A DNA stretch of 11,797 nt from Planctomycetaceae bacterium (GTDB lineage Bacteria > Planctomycetota > Phycisphaerae > Phycisphaerales > SM1A02). The notes beneath the pieces were generated by a model. The model was not told the DNA's origin. It made no database searches and worked only from the letters and a program-made list of their open reading frames with translations. Positions 1 through 7,803 of the stretch are shown here, in pieces. The DNA lies in NCBI GenBank assembly GCA_027488265.1, contig JAIYCA010000383.1:1-11797 (forward strand), given 5' to 3'. A program made the translations under genes and the position numbers. Position 1 is the first letter of the stretch. Every line of letters begins with the position of its first letter.

Positions 1-628
1 CATCGATGACGAGTGCGCGCTCGTAACTGCGCGCAGCCGACGCATCGTCGTTCTTGAGGAATGAGATATCTCCAAGCAGTTCATGCATCGCCGCGTTGTG
101 CTCAAACTGTGCCAGCTTGGGGAGAAGCAGCATGCGCGCCTCATCGAGTTGACGTTGCGCAACCATCACCTCAGCGGTCGCCAAGAGATACGCCACTTTC
201 TCAGGCGCAAGCTCTGAGGCCTTCAAATAGTCTTCCGAGGCCTTCGCGAGATCATTCCAACGCTGATGAACGATGCCGCGGTAGTAGTACGGTTCTGCGA
301 GCGACGGATCATTCTCAATCGCTTTGCCAAACGCAGTGAGCGCGCGCTCAAGCCGCTTCGCTTCCAACTCAATACGACCGAGGAGCGACCAATACTTCGC
401 TTCCTTGTCACTGCGTGCGATCGCCGACTCGACCTCTTTGCGCGCCTTGTCAAGTTCGCCCGTTTCAAAGGCTTGCTTCGCTTGATCGAAACTCACAAGA
501 CTGGTCGTACGACGAAAGCGCTCATCTGCTTCGCGGCGAGCCTCGATACCGGATGTCCGCGGGGCGCATGCAGTGAGTGCAACGATAGCCGTGACTGAGA
601 GAAGTGAGAGTGTCTTCAGACTACGCAT
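1..628 (-). CDS. TPR lipoprotein, possible PilF/PilW-type pilotin (C-terminus cut by window edge)
   Basis: The reading frame opens at ATG 626-628 and stays open for 209 codons to the left edge, so the C-terminus is missing. A GGAG Shine-Dalgarno lies about 8 bases upstream of the ATG. Residues 1-21 form a lipoprotein signal peptide ending in the lipobox L18-T19-A20-C21. The +2 residue is Ala, not Asp, which favours outer-membrane sorting. From about residue 48 on the protein is a run of TPR-like helix pairs, for example W/LLGRIELEA, AFGKAIENDP, YYRGIVHQ and DYLKASELAP. TPR lipoproteins of this kind (PilF/PilW) assist assembly of the PilQ secretin in the outer membrane, and here the gene is the next one after the secretin, 83 bases downstream. 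The TPR lipoprotein call is firm. The pilotin role is inference from context. Confidence 0.85.
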   Translation of the reverse strand, partial: MRSLKTLSLLSVTAIVALTACAPRTSGIEARREADERFRRTTSLVSFDQAKQAFETGELDKARKEVESAIARSDKEAKYWSLLGRIELEAKRLERALTAFGKAIENDPSLAEPYYYRGIVHQRWNDLAKASEDYLKASELAPEKVAYLLATAEVMVAQRQLDEARMLLLPKLAQFEHNAAMHELLGDISFLKNDDASAARSYERALVID

Positions 629-654
629 GATCGACTCCGAGTTTCGGAAACGCG

Positions 655-677
655 ACCGCGCCCGGGATGGGCGCGGT
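655..677 (-). terminator. GC-rich hairpin between secretin and TPR lipoprotein genes
   Basis: A perfect 9-bp inverted repeat (655-663 with 669-677) with a 5-base loop sits in the 83-base gap after the secretin stop (712-714). Reading the minus strand, it is followed by CGCGTTTCC, so there is only a short T-run and intrinsic termination would be weak. It could instead be an mRNA-stabilising or partial-termination hairpin that sets the level of the downstream lipoprotein gene. Confidence 0.4.
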
Positions 678-711
678 GCGTCCTGTGAGGATGTCGGCGC
701 TTTCGGTGCGG

Positions 712-2937
712 TTATTGAGCGTCAGAGTCGGAAATCGCAGCAACGCGATCCCAGTACATCTCGCTGAGATAACTCGGGCTCCATCGATACCAATCGAAGA
801 AACTGGAGCTCGGCCGCGCGACCGAGAATGTTTCGAGCTTGCTGAAGCGCTCCGTTTCAAACGATGTCATGTCCGCAGTTTCTTCTGCGGCAGGCTCAAG
901 AGTGATCGTCGCGTTTGCGCTCGTCGACGAGCCGCTCTCTGCAACCTCTGTCGAGCGATTCAAGTCACGCTCAACCTCCAGCGACATCGCTGTATTCGGT
1001 GCAACGGTGGAATTGGCGTTCTCTGACGCAGTTTCCATGACGGCACTTGGTGTCGATCCATTGAGGCTTGTCGACGCATCGTTCGACATCGCCGAAGTCG
1101 AAGAAGACTCCGTCTCCGTCGGCAAGTTTGCCGTTGGCTTTCCACTCGATGCGTCGGACGCGTCGTCGAGTTTCATCTCGATCATGCGCTGCATCATGCT
1201 GCGTTCGTAGTTGGCCTGCGATGCACTTCCGCCCGCGCGCAACTCTTCACGCATACGAATGATCTCAGGCTGATTATGCGAGAGACGAAGTGAGTTTTCG
1301 ATGTGGTGCATCGCGAGATCGCGATCGCCCTTGCCAAGCGCCTCAATTGCTTGTTGATTCTGCGCGGTCGTGAGCGAATCACGCGACCACGGCAGCAATC
1401 CCTCGCGCGCACCGATCCGAACGGCTGATGCGAACTGCTCAGCTTCGTCGGCCCACACCTTCGCCACGTCATCTTTCACGATGGTTGGTGTTACGAGGAA
1501 GATGATCTCTTCGCGCTTCAACTCATCGTCATAGCCCTTGAACGCGTTTCCGAGAATCGGAACATCGCCAAGGCCTGGAACTTGGCGACGCTCGATTTTG
1601 GTGTCTTCCTTGAAGAGACCACCGAGCACGAGCGTCTGGCCGCTCTTTACGCGCACGTTCGTCACAATCTCACTCGTGTCTTCGTTCGGCACGGGCAGTT
1701 CAGAGCCCTGCGAATCCGTGAGATTCTCGATCTTCGCATCCGACAAACTCGGTGCGAGTTCCATTCGAATCGAACCATCGGATGAGATGAACGGACGGAA
1801 GATCAGCTTGATACCGGAGTCGAGGAACTCGACTGATTGCGTGGTCGAAGTCTGCGTCGTCGTCGACGTCAGGTAGCCGACACGACGACCGATGAGAATT
1901 TGCGCACGCTGCCGATTGAGTGCCATGACACGCGGGCGTGCGAGCACGGTTGTATCGGTCACGCTGTCGAGCATACGAAGGAAGACCGAGACGTCATCCG
2001 ACACGACGCCGACGCGCAGCGTCGACTCACGATCCCAGCCTGCGACTGCCGTGTTCACAGAGTTCGCGACCTGACCATTGTTTCCAACGTCGCCAGTGAA
2101 GAGATCGTTTGCGCCCGACAGTGGATTGGTGAGATCAGCGATATCGAGGTTTCCGATGACGGAAACGTCAACACCGAATCCGTCCTTCTGATCGACCTTC
2201 GACGAAACGATGGTGGATTCCACAACGACTTGCGCTGGTGGAGTGTCAATCTCGGCGAGCAATTTCTCGATCGACTTCAGATTCTCAGGGAAATCGCTGA
2301 CAACGAGCATGCCTTGGAACGCCCAGCTGTCGCTACCGCCGTCGGTGGAAGAAGGTTGGAAGCCCTTCTCAACGTCACCAACAAATGACACCTTGCCTGC
2401 TTCCGAGAGTAGTGGCGCGATGAACTCGCCCGCATCCTTCGCGTTGAGATACTCAAGCGGGAAGTTTCGGCTCGACTTCTTCAAGCGGCTCTGCGCGATG
2501 TCTTCCCACTCTTCGCGGGTGTAGACGTAGATGAAGTTGCCCGCTTCTTCCATGCGAAGATCATTCGCGCGCAGCAAAACATCAAGCGCTTCCATCACGG
2601 TGACGTCGAACAGATTCGCGGTCACGGTTCCGGAAACGCCTTTCGATGCCACAATGTTTCGGCGACCTTGCATCGACAACATTTGCAACGCCTGCAAAAT
2701 GTCGGTGTCTTGGAATTGCACCGTGAAGGTCTCAGCGACCGCCTGGCCTTCCGTCGGCTTGACTGCTGCGTTTCCACCGGAGTTTCCAGCAGGATTCGCT
2801 GGCTTCGCGCCTTGCGCCCAAGCTGGCGATTGCAATGCGCATGCTGCTGCGGTTGCGATGAACGCAAATCGGCGAAACGCAAAGGTCCGCGGGTGCGTCG
2901 TGTGGGCCGCGATGATGTCCGTGTTCAAGTTCGTCAT
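712..2937 (-). CDS. pilQ: Outer-membrane secretin (PilQ/GspD family) with long C-terminal extension
   Basis: This is the ring-forming outer-membrane channel of a type IV pilus or type II secretion machine, 741 aa from ATG 2935-2937. A signal peptide (about residues 1-42, ending SPAWAQ) leads to an STN/N0-like domain (about 70-142). An N1-like KH domain follows (about 157-236, with NAKDAGEFIAPLL and LLAEIDTPPAQV). The secretin core spans about 296-486 and carries the diagnostic SGQTLVLGGL and VPGLGDVPILG strings. Residues 487-741 are a 255-residue tail: one TPR-like helix pair (about 527-566), a Ser/Thr/Ala/Glu-rich low-complexity stretch (about 591-681) and a final aromatic segment (FFDWYRW). 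A TTG at 3007-3009, overlapping the upstream TGA, would add 24 residues before the signal peptide. ATG 2937, preceded by GGGAAC, is preferred because it places the signal peptide nearer the N-terminus. The tail may include a pilotin-binding S-domain equivalent, but that is inference. Confidence 0.9.
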   Translation of the reverse strand: MTNLNTDIIAAHTTHPRTFAFRRFAFIATAAACALQSPAWAQGAKPANPAGNSGGNAAVKPTEGQAVAETFTVQFQDTDILQALQMLSMQGRRNIVASKGVSGTVTANLFDVTVMEALDVLLRANDLRMEEAGNFIYVYTREEWEDIAQSRLKKSSRNFPLEYLNAKDAGEFIAPLLSEAGKVSFVGDVEKGFQPSSTDGGSDSWAFQGMLVVSDFPENLKSIEKLLAEIDTPPAQVVVESTIVSSKVDQKDGFGVDVSVIGNLDIADLTNPLSGANDLFTGDVGNNGQVANSVNTAVAGWDRESTLRVGVVSDDVSVFLRMLDSVTDTTVLARPRVMALNRQRAQILIGRRVGYLTSTTTQTSTTQSVEFLDSGIKLIFRPFISSDGSIRMELAPSLSDAKIENLTDSQGSELPVPNEDTSEIVTNVRVKSGQTLVLGGLFKEDTKIERRQVPGLGDVPILGNAFKGYDDELKREEIIFLVTPTIVKDDVAKVWADEAEQFASAVRIGAREGLLPWSRDSLTTAQNQQAIEALGKGDRDLAMHHIENSLRLSHNQPEIIRMREELRAGGSASQANYERSMMQRMIEMKLDDASDASSGKPTANLPTETESSSTSAMSNDASTSLNGSTPSAVMETASENANSTVAPNTAMSLEVERDLNRSTEVAESGSSTSANATITLEPAAEETADMTSFETERFSKLETFSVARPSSSFFDWYRWSPSYLSEMYWDRVAAISDSDAQ

Positions 2938-3005
2938 GCGTGTTCCCGAAGTCCCTTTCGTTGCCGCTTCAGACGGCGTTGCGGAGTTCTCCGAACTCCG
3001 TGCGC

Positions 3006-3704
3006 TCAATCGCGCATTCCCCCGTGCCCGGTTGCGTTGCTCGATCCTGAGGACGTGCGCAACCGAATTTCGAACCGCTCACCATTCCACTCCACGAACG
3101 CGGCGCTCTCGCAAACTTCGACGAGCGTGAAACGCCGGCCATCGACGCCTTCAAGCACGTCACCAATGCGGTACGCCCGCCCATCGATGACAGCGATCGA
3201 GAGACCTTTCCCCGCAGATTGAAGACGGAATTGCTCCGCTTCCTTCGCGGCAGCCTGGCTCTCATCGCGCTTCGCTTCATCGGCAGATGGAGGTTCCACC
3301 TTCGGGGGAGGTTCCGATGGAGCCTCAACCTTTGGACTCGGGGTCAACTTGGGGAACGTGTGCGGGTCAATCCGGAAGGGGTCCATCCGAATTTCATTCG
3401 AGGTACCAAGTCCCGGATCGAATTCGGGCGGCGTTTCTGGTTTTTCGGAACCAGCCCTCGCCGTCGGATCATCTGCAATCGCTGTCTTGGGCAAGCTTGT
3501 CAAGATTCGAATGCGCGCCCAAAGCAGAAGCCCCATCGGCTTTGCCCACGCAACCACCGCGAACACCGCGAGAAACGTGATCGCGGTACGTCGACTGCGA
3601 AGCCAACGCCAGGCATTCGCGCTCCCGCTCATGTCGCCGCTGCCGTGCGAGGTGTTGGTCGCATTGGTTTGATCCGCCTGCGTCCGTGAGCCGTGCTTCA
3701 TCAT
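3006..3704 (-). CDS. pilP: PilP/GspC-like inner-membrane linker protein
   Basis: The protein has 232 aa. An N-terminal cytoplasmic stretch (1-38) is followed by one transmembrane helix (about 40-63), a long Pro/Glu/Lys-rich periplasmic linker (about 85-145) and a compact C-terminal beta domain (about 160-215). That domain contains SIAVIDGRAYRIGDVLEG and a FVEWNGERFEIRL ending, the pattern of the PilP / GspC homology-region fold that contacts the secretin N0 domain. True PilP is usually a lipoprotein. The single membrane anchor here is more GspC-like, so the family name is approximate. The start ATG (3702-3704) overlaps the pilO stop as ATGA and is preceded by GAAGGAG; a second Met follows directly. 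Its place between pilO and the secretin fits the pilMNOPQ order. Confidence 0.75.
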   Translation of the reverse strand: MMKHGSRTQADQTNATNTSHGSGDMSGSANAWRWLRSRRTAITFLAVFAVVAWAKPMGLLLWARIRILTSLPKTAIADDPTARAGSEKPETPPEFDPGLGTSNEIRMDPFRIDPHTFPKLTPSPKVEAPSEPPPKVEPPSADEAKRDESQAAAKEAEQFRLQSAGKGLSIAVIDGRAYRIGDVLEGVDGRRFTLVEVCESAAFVEWNGERFEIRLRTSSGSSNATGHGGMRD

Positions 3705-4366
3705 GGGGACTCCTTCGTCGCCGGCGCACCGGCCTCCTCTGCCTTTGCGTAGACCGCGTCGAGTTCGAGCTTTGCTTCGACAAACGCCGATTGCGTTGCG
3801 CCTTCGCGATCAGATCCTGCACCAGATCGCTCTTGCGGACGCGTGATCTCAATACGAATCGGTCGCACGAGTCGCTTATCACCTTCCGCACGCGCGAGGA
3901 TTTCCATGACGCGCGAGAAACTCGCTTGCATCTCCACCGTCAGCGGAATCGCGCGGTAGCGACTCTCTCGCAACAGTGCCGGAATTGACTCGCCTGCGAC
4001 AATCGTTTGATTCTGAACGTCGGTTCCTGCGCCAACCGCGAGCGCGCGCATCAACGCGCCCATCTGCGAACCTTGCTCCTCTTCCGTGGGAATGGTGCGA
4101 AGAACATGCGCGCAATCTTGACGCGTCGATGCAAGGTCTCTTCGGAGTTGATCGCGTTCTGCTTCAAGCATGGCGAGTTGCGACGCGCGTGCAAGCAAGC
4201 GCCCAGACTCCGCTGAGCGCGCCTCCGCGCGCATCCATGCGGGGTAGGCGACGAGCGTCATCACGAGAACAAACGATGCACAAGCCATTCCAAGGAACCC
4301 AAGCGACGCACGCGACGGGTGCCGAACTCCGACGATCCAACGCCCAAGGTACGCCCGTGCACTCAT
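3701..4366 (-). CDS. pilO: PilO-like alignment subcomplex protein
   Basis: This 221-aa bitopic inner-membrane protein has a short cytoplasmic N-terminus, a transmembrane helix at about 21-42 and a charged coiled coil at about 45-85 (SQLAMLEAERDQLRRDLAS). A periplasmic ferredoxin-like domain spans about 125-205 (IPLTVEMQASFSRVMEILARAE region). This is the PilO layout. PilO pairs with PilN across the inner membrane and carries the PilM-PilN signal to PilP and the secretin. The ATG (4364-4366) overlaps the pilN stop by ATGA and has a near-perfect Shine-Dalgarno AGGAGGTG six bases upstream. It overlaps the pilP-like gene in the same way. PilO sequences are poorly conserved, so the call rests on architecture and gene order. 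Confidence 0.8.
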   Translation of the reverse strand: MSARAYLGRWIVGVRHPSRASLGFLGMACASFVLVMTLVAYPAWMRAEARSAESGRLLARASQLAMLEAERDQLRRDLASTRQDCAHVLRTIPTEEEQGSQMGALMRALAVGAGTDVQNQTIVAGESIPALLRESRYRAIPLTVEMQASFSRVMEILARAEGDKRLVRPIRIEITRPQERSGAGSDREGATQSAFVEAKLELDAVYAKAEEAGAPATKESP

Positions 4367-5079
4367 GGTTCACCTCCTGCTGCCGACTCTGTCGCTTGTG
4401 CAGCAAGTGATTGGTCAAGCATCGACGGCAAAGTCCAGCGCTTTTCGAGGTCCACAGCGAATGTCACGCGAAACTCGCGAACATTTCGGCCGAGAAATTC
4501 ACGGCTTCGGCTCGATTCAAGGGCCACGCGCGAGACGGGTGTCAGCCCGCCAATGGCATCGACAATGCGCCCGACGTCAGACTCGTCCGTGGCGATCCCC
4601 GCGATTTCTCCGCGCAATTCACGACTGGGCTCGACTTCCTTTGTGGCACGCCGAACACGTCGGGTTGTTCCCTGCACATTCGCGTACTCAAGCGAGACGC
4701 GATCCAACACGGTTCCATTCGGCAAGCGCGTCGCGATCGCCCGAACCAAGCTCGCTGCAGGAATCGTGTTGCCGACCTCTCGCTGCGCGTCGAGTTGCGC
4801 TTGAATCGCGCTTTGTTCCACGAGAAGCTTCGAGATCTCCTCTTCAAGGAGGACAACAGGCGTCCCCCGCTCTCTCGCAAGTTGCTCAAGATTCGTGGAA
4901 TGAACTTCAAGCCAGCGCGCTGCGAAGAACAAGCATCCGGTCGCGAAAAAAACACACAGGCCCAATGACCATACGACGCGTGACGCACGGCGACGCGTCA
5001 CGCGCGCAACAATGGAAGTCGGAATGAGATTGATTTCAACCCGCGGCGTAACTGCGACGTTGTTTCGAAGTTCGCTCAT
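4363..5079 (-). CDS. pilN: PilN-like alignment subcomplex protein
   Basis: The protein has 238 aa. The cytoplasmic N-terminus carries EINLIP (residues 15-20), the PilN signature that docks into the groove of PilM. A transmembrane helix at about 34-55 is followed by a coiled coil (about 60-100) and a periplasmic ferredoxin-like domain (about 107-215) containing ASLVRAIATRLPNGTVLDRVSL. The coiled coil and fold are those expected for heterodimerisation with PilO. The start (5077-5079) overlaps the pilM stop by ATGA, and the stop overlaps the pilO start, so translational coupling of M-N-O is likely. The last 25 or so residues (Ala/Glu/Gln-rich) look unstructured. Confidence 0.88.
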   Translation of the reverse strand: MSELRNNVAVTPRVEINLIPTSIVARVTRRRASRVVWSLGLCVFFATGCLFFAARWLEVHSTNLEQLARERGTPVVLLEEEISKLLVEQSAIQAQLDAQREVGNTIPAASLVRAIATRLPNGTVLDRVSLEYANVQGTTRRVRRATKEVEPSRELRGEIAGIATDESDVGRIVDAIGGLTPVSRVALESSRSREFLGRNVREFRVTFAVDLEKRWTLPSMLDQSLAAQATESAAGGEP

Positions 5080-6164
5080 GCAGCATCCTCACGGATCGTT
5101 GTCGGGGCGTTTCGTGATCGGCACGCGAGTCCGTATGCGACAACCGAACGTGCGATTCCGACACCGAGTACCTCACAGGCCATCGGTGGTAGTTCCTCTT
5201 CAAAGCTCGACACACGCGCACGGCACGCTTCTTCCAGCACGCCCGCGAGTCGCGGCTCTGCGCTGTGCGGACCACTAAGAATGACTCGCGCGGGCTGTCC
5301 ACCGCGAAAGGTCACACCGAAGTATCGAAGACACAACGCGAGTTCAGATGCAATGGCATCGAGCGTCGGACGCGTCGCAGCTTGCGCCGCTTCTTCTGCA
5401 GCAGGATCAACTGGCGATCCCTCGCCACGCACCGCCGCCATACGACGCGAACGTAAGAGTGCCGCACTCTCGAGAGGAACACCCAGTCGTTGAGCAACGG
5501 CCACATCGAGCGAGGCTCCGCCAAGCTTGAGTTCGCGACAAAACGCGACGCGATCGCCACGCAGGATGAGCACCGTTGCATCTGCGTCATCGAGATGAAG
5601 CAATGCTCGTACGTTTGCGAGGTCGCTCCCGCGTCGCGTGCGCCGACCGAAGGCGCGCGCGAGCGCGACAAACCGTGGCTCCGCGACCGTGGGTTCGAAT
5701 CCCGCATCCGCAAGTACATCAAGGGCGTTGGTCAGTTCGCTCGCGTCTGCGGAGACAATCAACCGTTCGAGTTTGCCGTCGCCCGCAATCGATGGCGCAT
5801 CCGTAGCGATGGAGTCTGCAACGATCTGCTCACGTGGAAGCGCCGAGCGTTCGCTCGCCTCCCATGCCACCGCCTCACGAAGATCTGTATCACTCAGTTC
5901 AGGAAGGCGTGCGACGTGCATATGGGCAGAAGCACTCGGAAGCCCGACGACGATCTCGCGACCGACGAACCGGGACACGCGCAGTGCTTGCGCGGCCGCG
6001 CGGGCCCGAGCGACCAGAGTCGCATCAGGCTCAACACGCGCTGCAACTTCAAGTCGAGGAACATCTGCGCCTAGCCGCACCTGCGTCGCTCGTGGAGCGT
6101 CGCCACCGAGATCGAGGCCAATCGCTCCAATGTTGTGGTGCCAAGGCATGCGCCAGCGCGCCAT
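5076..6164 (-). CDS. pilM: PilM-like actin-fold cytoplasmic pilus assembly protein
   Basis: The protein has 362 aa. Near the N-terminus IGLDLGG (about residues 15-21) is the phosphate-1 loop of the actin/FtsA/PilM ATPase fold. The sequence continues with the PilM-type EIVVGLPSASAHMHVARLP and later RYFGVTFRGG and VILSGPHS strings, close to the phosphate-2 and adenosine regions. PilM is a soluble protein that sits under the inner membrane and binds the INLIP tail of PilN, encoded by the next gene. The start ATG 6162-6164 is chosen because AGAGGAGT lies 4-5 bases upstream. An ATG ten codons earlier (6194) would place that Shine-Dalgarno inside the gene. The 164-base gap upstream (6165-6328) is the largest among the minus-strand genes from 6928 leftward. 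Confidence 0.88.
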   Translation of the reverse strand: MARWRMPWHHNIGAIGLDLGGDAPRATQVRLGADVPRLEVAARVEPDATLVARARAAAQALRVSRFVGREIVVGLPSASAHMHVARLPELSDTDLREAVAWEASERSALPREQIVADSIATDAPSIAGDGKLERLIVSADASELTNALDVLADAGFEPTVAEPRFVALARAFGRRTRRGSDLANVRALLHLDDADATVLILRGDRVAFCRELKLGGASLDVAVAQRLGVPLESAALLRSRRMAAVRGEGSPVDPAAEEAAQAATRPTLDAIASELALCLRYFGVTFRGGQPARVILSGPHSAEPRLAGVLEEACRARVSSFEEELPPMACEVLGVGIARSVVAYGLACRSRNAPTTIREDAA

Positions 6165-6328
6165 AGAGACTCCTCTGTGCCAAGGGCGGCACATCAGAAT
6201 TCGTCGGCGTTTCAGGAGGCTCGCTTTGGCGCGGTTTCGCGGACCGTCGGTAATTGACTCAGGAATTCACCGACATCTTCACGACCTTGCGTGGCACGCG
6301 AACGTCTCTGCGCAGTTACTGCGCGCGG
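6165..6328 (-). other. Gap between GspH-like and pilM genes with small inverted repeat
   Basis: These 164 bases contain no credible ORF; only a five-codon ATG frame was seen. A short hairpin, GCGCAG-TTA-CTGCGC (6310-6324), lies just past the GspH-like stop codon. The gap is the likely boundary between a pseudopilin transcript and a pilMNOPQ transcript. No convincing promoter was found by eye. Confidence 0.35.
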
Positions 6329-6928
6329 TTATGGCGCGCTTGCGGGCGCGTCGACGAGCCTCGTCACACGGACTTTCCCCGTGATCGGCGCGAGTTCCAG
6401 TCGATAGGCCGCGTCCGGCGAGCGCAAGATCAGTGTGCCGCCAGTTCCCGGAAGTCCGCCACTCGTGACGGTTCCACCGAGTTCGTCGAAGGTGAGTTCG
6501 CGCCTTCCACCGTCGATCGAAACGCCTTCGATGCGGACGCTCGCGTAGCGATTGTCTTGTGCGAAATCCGTCGCGTACACACCGCCGCGCGCCGCACCCT
6601 TCAAGGGGTCGGACACATACTCCGCGGTCGCCGGATCGAATGGCTGCGCGAGTTCATCCTCAGCAACTTTGACGAGACACCAACCAGTTCCGCCCTCATA
6701 GAAATGAATTCGGCGAAACGATTGATTCGCAAGTGCATCGCTTTGCGCGAACGAAATGTCGGAGATCAACGCACGAACTGCAGCCTGCGTATCAAAATCG
6801 CCGCGACCAGACATCGATGGAATGAGCACCGCCGCCGCAAGGCCGAGGATCGCAACAACGATCAACAACTCGATAAGCGTGTATGCGCGACGTACCGCGC
6901 ACAAAGAGCGGTGTATGACTGCACGCAC
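6329..6928 (-). CDS. GspH-like prepilin (type II secretion minor pseudopilin)
   Basis: The protein has 199 aa and starts from GTG 6926-6928, preceded by AGGGAAA and lying one base after the upstream gene's stop. A short basic leader ends in RRA and is followed by YTLIELLIVVAILGLAAAVLIP, split here at the prepilin peptidase site: RRA | YTLIELLIVVAILG. The conserved Glu at +5 is present. The -1 residue is Ala instead of the usual Gly. The rest (about residues 40-199) is a beta-rich globular domain of GspH/FimT type, with AQSDALANQSFRRIHF following the N-terminal helix. It would be a minor pseudopilin at the tip of the pilus or pseudopilus. The stop is TAA 6329-6331. Confidence 0.85.
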   Translation of the reverse strand: MRAVIHRSLCAVRRAYTLIELLIVVAILGLAAAVLIPSMSGRGDFDTQAAVRALISDISFAQSDALANQSFRRIHFYEGGTGWCLVKVAEDELAQPFDPATAEYVSDPLKGAARGGVYATDFAQDNRYASVRIEGVSIDGGRRELTFDELGGTVTSGGLPGTGGTLILRSPDAAYRLELAPITGKVRVTRLVDAPASAP

Positions 6929-6929
6929 G

Positions 6930-7304
6930 TCAGTTTCCCTTCATTGCATCGCGCAGTTTCGTGTAGTCGATCTCAAGGCGGATCTTGTCAAGTGGCATCT
7001 CGCTGAAGTTGCTGACGGTGGTGCGTACTCGCCCACTCGTCAAAAGTGCCTTCAACTCAGCGACTTCTGTGCGCAGCGCTCGCAACTCTTCGGCCAGCTC
7101 GAGCCGCTGTCGGCCGGCATCAAGTGCATCTTGAGGATCGGGCGCACTCGCCTTCTGCTGTATCGAAAGTGCACTCGGCGCTGGAGGCCCTGCTTCGGCG
7201 CGATCCACGATCATGCCCGAAAGAGCAGAAGCGAAGAGAACGCCCGCGCCAAGCGCGAGCGCGACCGATGCGAACCGAGGAGCATTCGAATTGAAGCGTT
7301 GCAT
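6930..7304 (-). CDS. Small exported or membrane-anchored coiled-coil protein of the pilin cluster
   Basis: The protein is 124 aa from ATG 7302-7304, with a GGGGGAA Shine-Dalgarno seven bases upstream. A longer frame to 7478 exists, but it overlaps the second prepilin gene and lacks pilus-like features. Residues about 8-31 are hydrophobic (signal peptide or anchor, with AEA near 36-38 as a possible cleavage site). A Pro/Ala spacer follows, then a heptad-like coiled coil at about 58-90 (RQRLELAEELRALRTEVAELK) shown here as two parts: RQRLELAEEL and RALRTEVAELK. A polar C-terminal segment (SNFSEMPLDKIRLEIDYTKL) ends the protein. I do not recognise the family. Its place between prepilin genes, one base from the GspH-like start, suggests a periplasmic accessory of the pseudopilus. 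Confidence 0.7.
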   Translation of the reverse strand: MQRFNSNAPRFASVALALGAGVLFASALSGMIVDRAEAGPPAPSALSIQQKASAPDPQDALDAGRQRLELAEELRALRTEVAELKALLTSGRVRTTVSNFSEMPLDKIRLEIDYTKLRDAMKGN

Positions 7305-7324
7305 GTTGAGTTCCCCCTGATTGT

Positions 7325-7342
7325 GACCCTTCAATGAGGGTC
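7325..7342 (-). terminator. Small hairpin directly after second prepilin stop
   Basis: A 6-bp stem (GACCCT / AGGGTC, 7325-7330 with 7337-7342) with a 6-base loop lies two bases past the TGA of the second prepilin. No T-run follows, and the next gene's Shine-Dalgarno begins shortly after. It is more likely an mRNA processing or stability element than a full terminator. Confidence 0.3.
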
Positions 7343-7344
7343 TT

Positions 7345-7758
7345 TCACCACGTCGGTGCCTCGACGATGATCGTCTCATCTGGCCCGCTGTAGCCGACGG
7401 TAAGCATGGCGCCGTTCCAATTCCATCGGTAACCCATCGGCAACTTCGGCATGGTGGCCAGCAGTGGTTGCTGCCCATCGTCGGGTGCTGTCATCGCAGC
7501 AAAGAGAAGATCGGTACCGTCGGCGCCGGAGGCGTTGGGAACAATGCCTCCGTTTCGTAACTTGTACATTTCGATCTGCCCTCGAACTGCGGCGAGTTGC
7601 GACTTCGCTGCGCTCGTTGTTGCGTCCGACATGAAGCCCGTCATATTCGGAACAATGAGTGCCGCGAGAATCCCAAGGATGAGCACCACCGTCAGAATCT
7701 CGATCAACGTGAAGCCCGGTCGGAAACGTCGGGGCAAACGATGTGACTTTGCATACAT
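7345..7758 (-). CDS. Second GspG-like prepilin
   Basis: The protein is 137 aa from ATG 7756-7758. GAGGAG lies 10 bases upstream; a frame starting at 7809 would begin inside a repeat array and is less likely. A basic 15-residue leader (ending FRPG) is followed by FTLIEILTVVLILGILAALIVP, split at the cleavage point: PG | FTLIEILTVVLILG. The +5 Glu is present. The helix continues through KSQLAAVRGQIEMYKLRNGG, the GspG-family helix pattern. A short C-terminal domain includes LPMGYRWNWNG and ends in Trp. It is clearly homologous to the adjacent prepilin at 7934-8332, so this is a tandem gene duplication that has diverged. It lacks the longer beta/calcium-loop region of classical GspG as far as can be seen by eye. 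Confidence 0.87.
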   Translation of the reverse strand: MYAKSHRLPRRFRPGFTLIEILTVVLILGILAALIVPNMTGFMSDATTSAAKSQLAAVRGQIEMYKLRNGGIVPNASGADGTDLLFAAMTAPDDGQQPLLATMPKLPMGYRWNWNGAMLTVGYSGPDETIIVEAPTW

Positions 7759-7803
7759 GCGTCGCGTTCTCCTCAACGGCCGCTTACTCAAACAGGAGCG
7801 GAC

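Noticed and set aside
1837..2388. 183-codon plus-strand frame across the secretin
   Set aside because: It is antisense to the conserved N1/secretin core; a shadow frame.
2938..3009. TTG start (3009) for the secretin, overlapping the upstream TGA
   Set aside because: It would put 24 polar residues before the signal peptide; ATG 2937 has a Shine-Dalgarno-like GGGAAC. It is kept as an alternative only.
2531..3222. Plus-strand frames of up to 199 codons over the secretin N-terminus and PilP-like end
   Set aside because: Antisense shadows rich in Arg/Cys/Ser; the minus strand has signal peptide and domain evidence.
7305..7478. N-terminal 58-codon extension of the small coiled-coil gene
   Set aside because: It overlaps the end of the second prepilin gene, is Arg/Ser/Cys-rich, and the ATG at 7304 has a strong Shine-Dalgarno followed by a signal-like segment.
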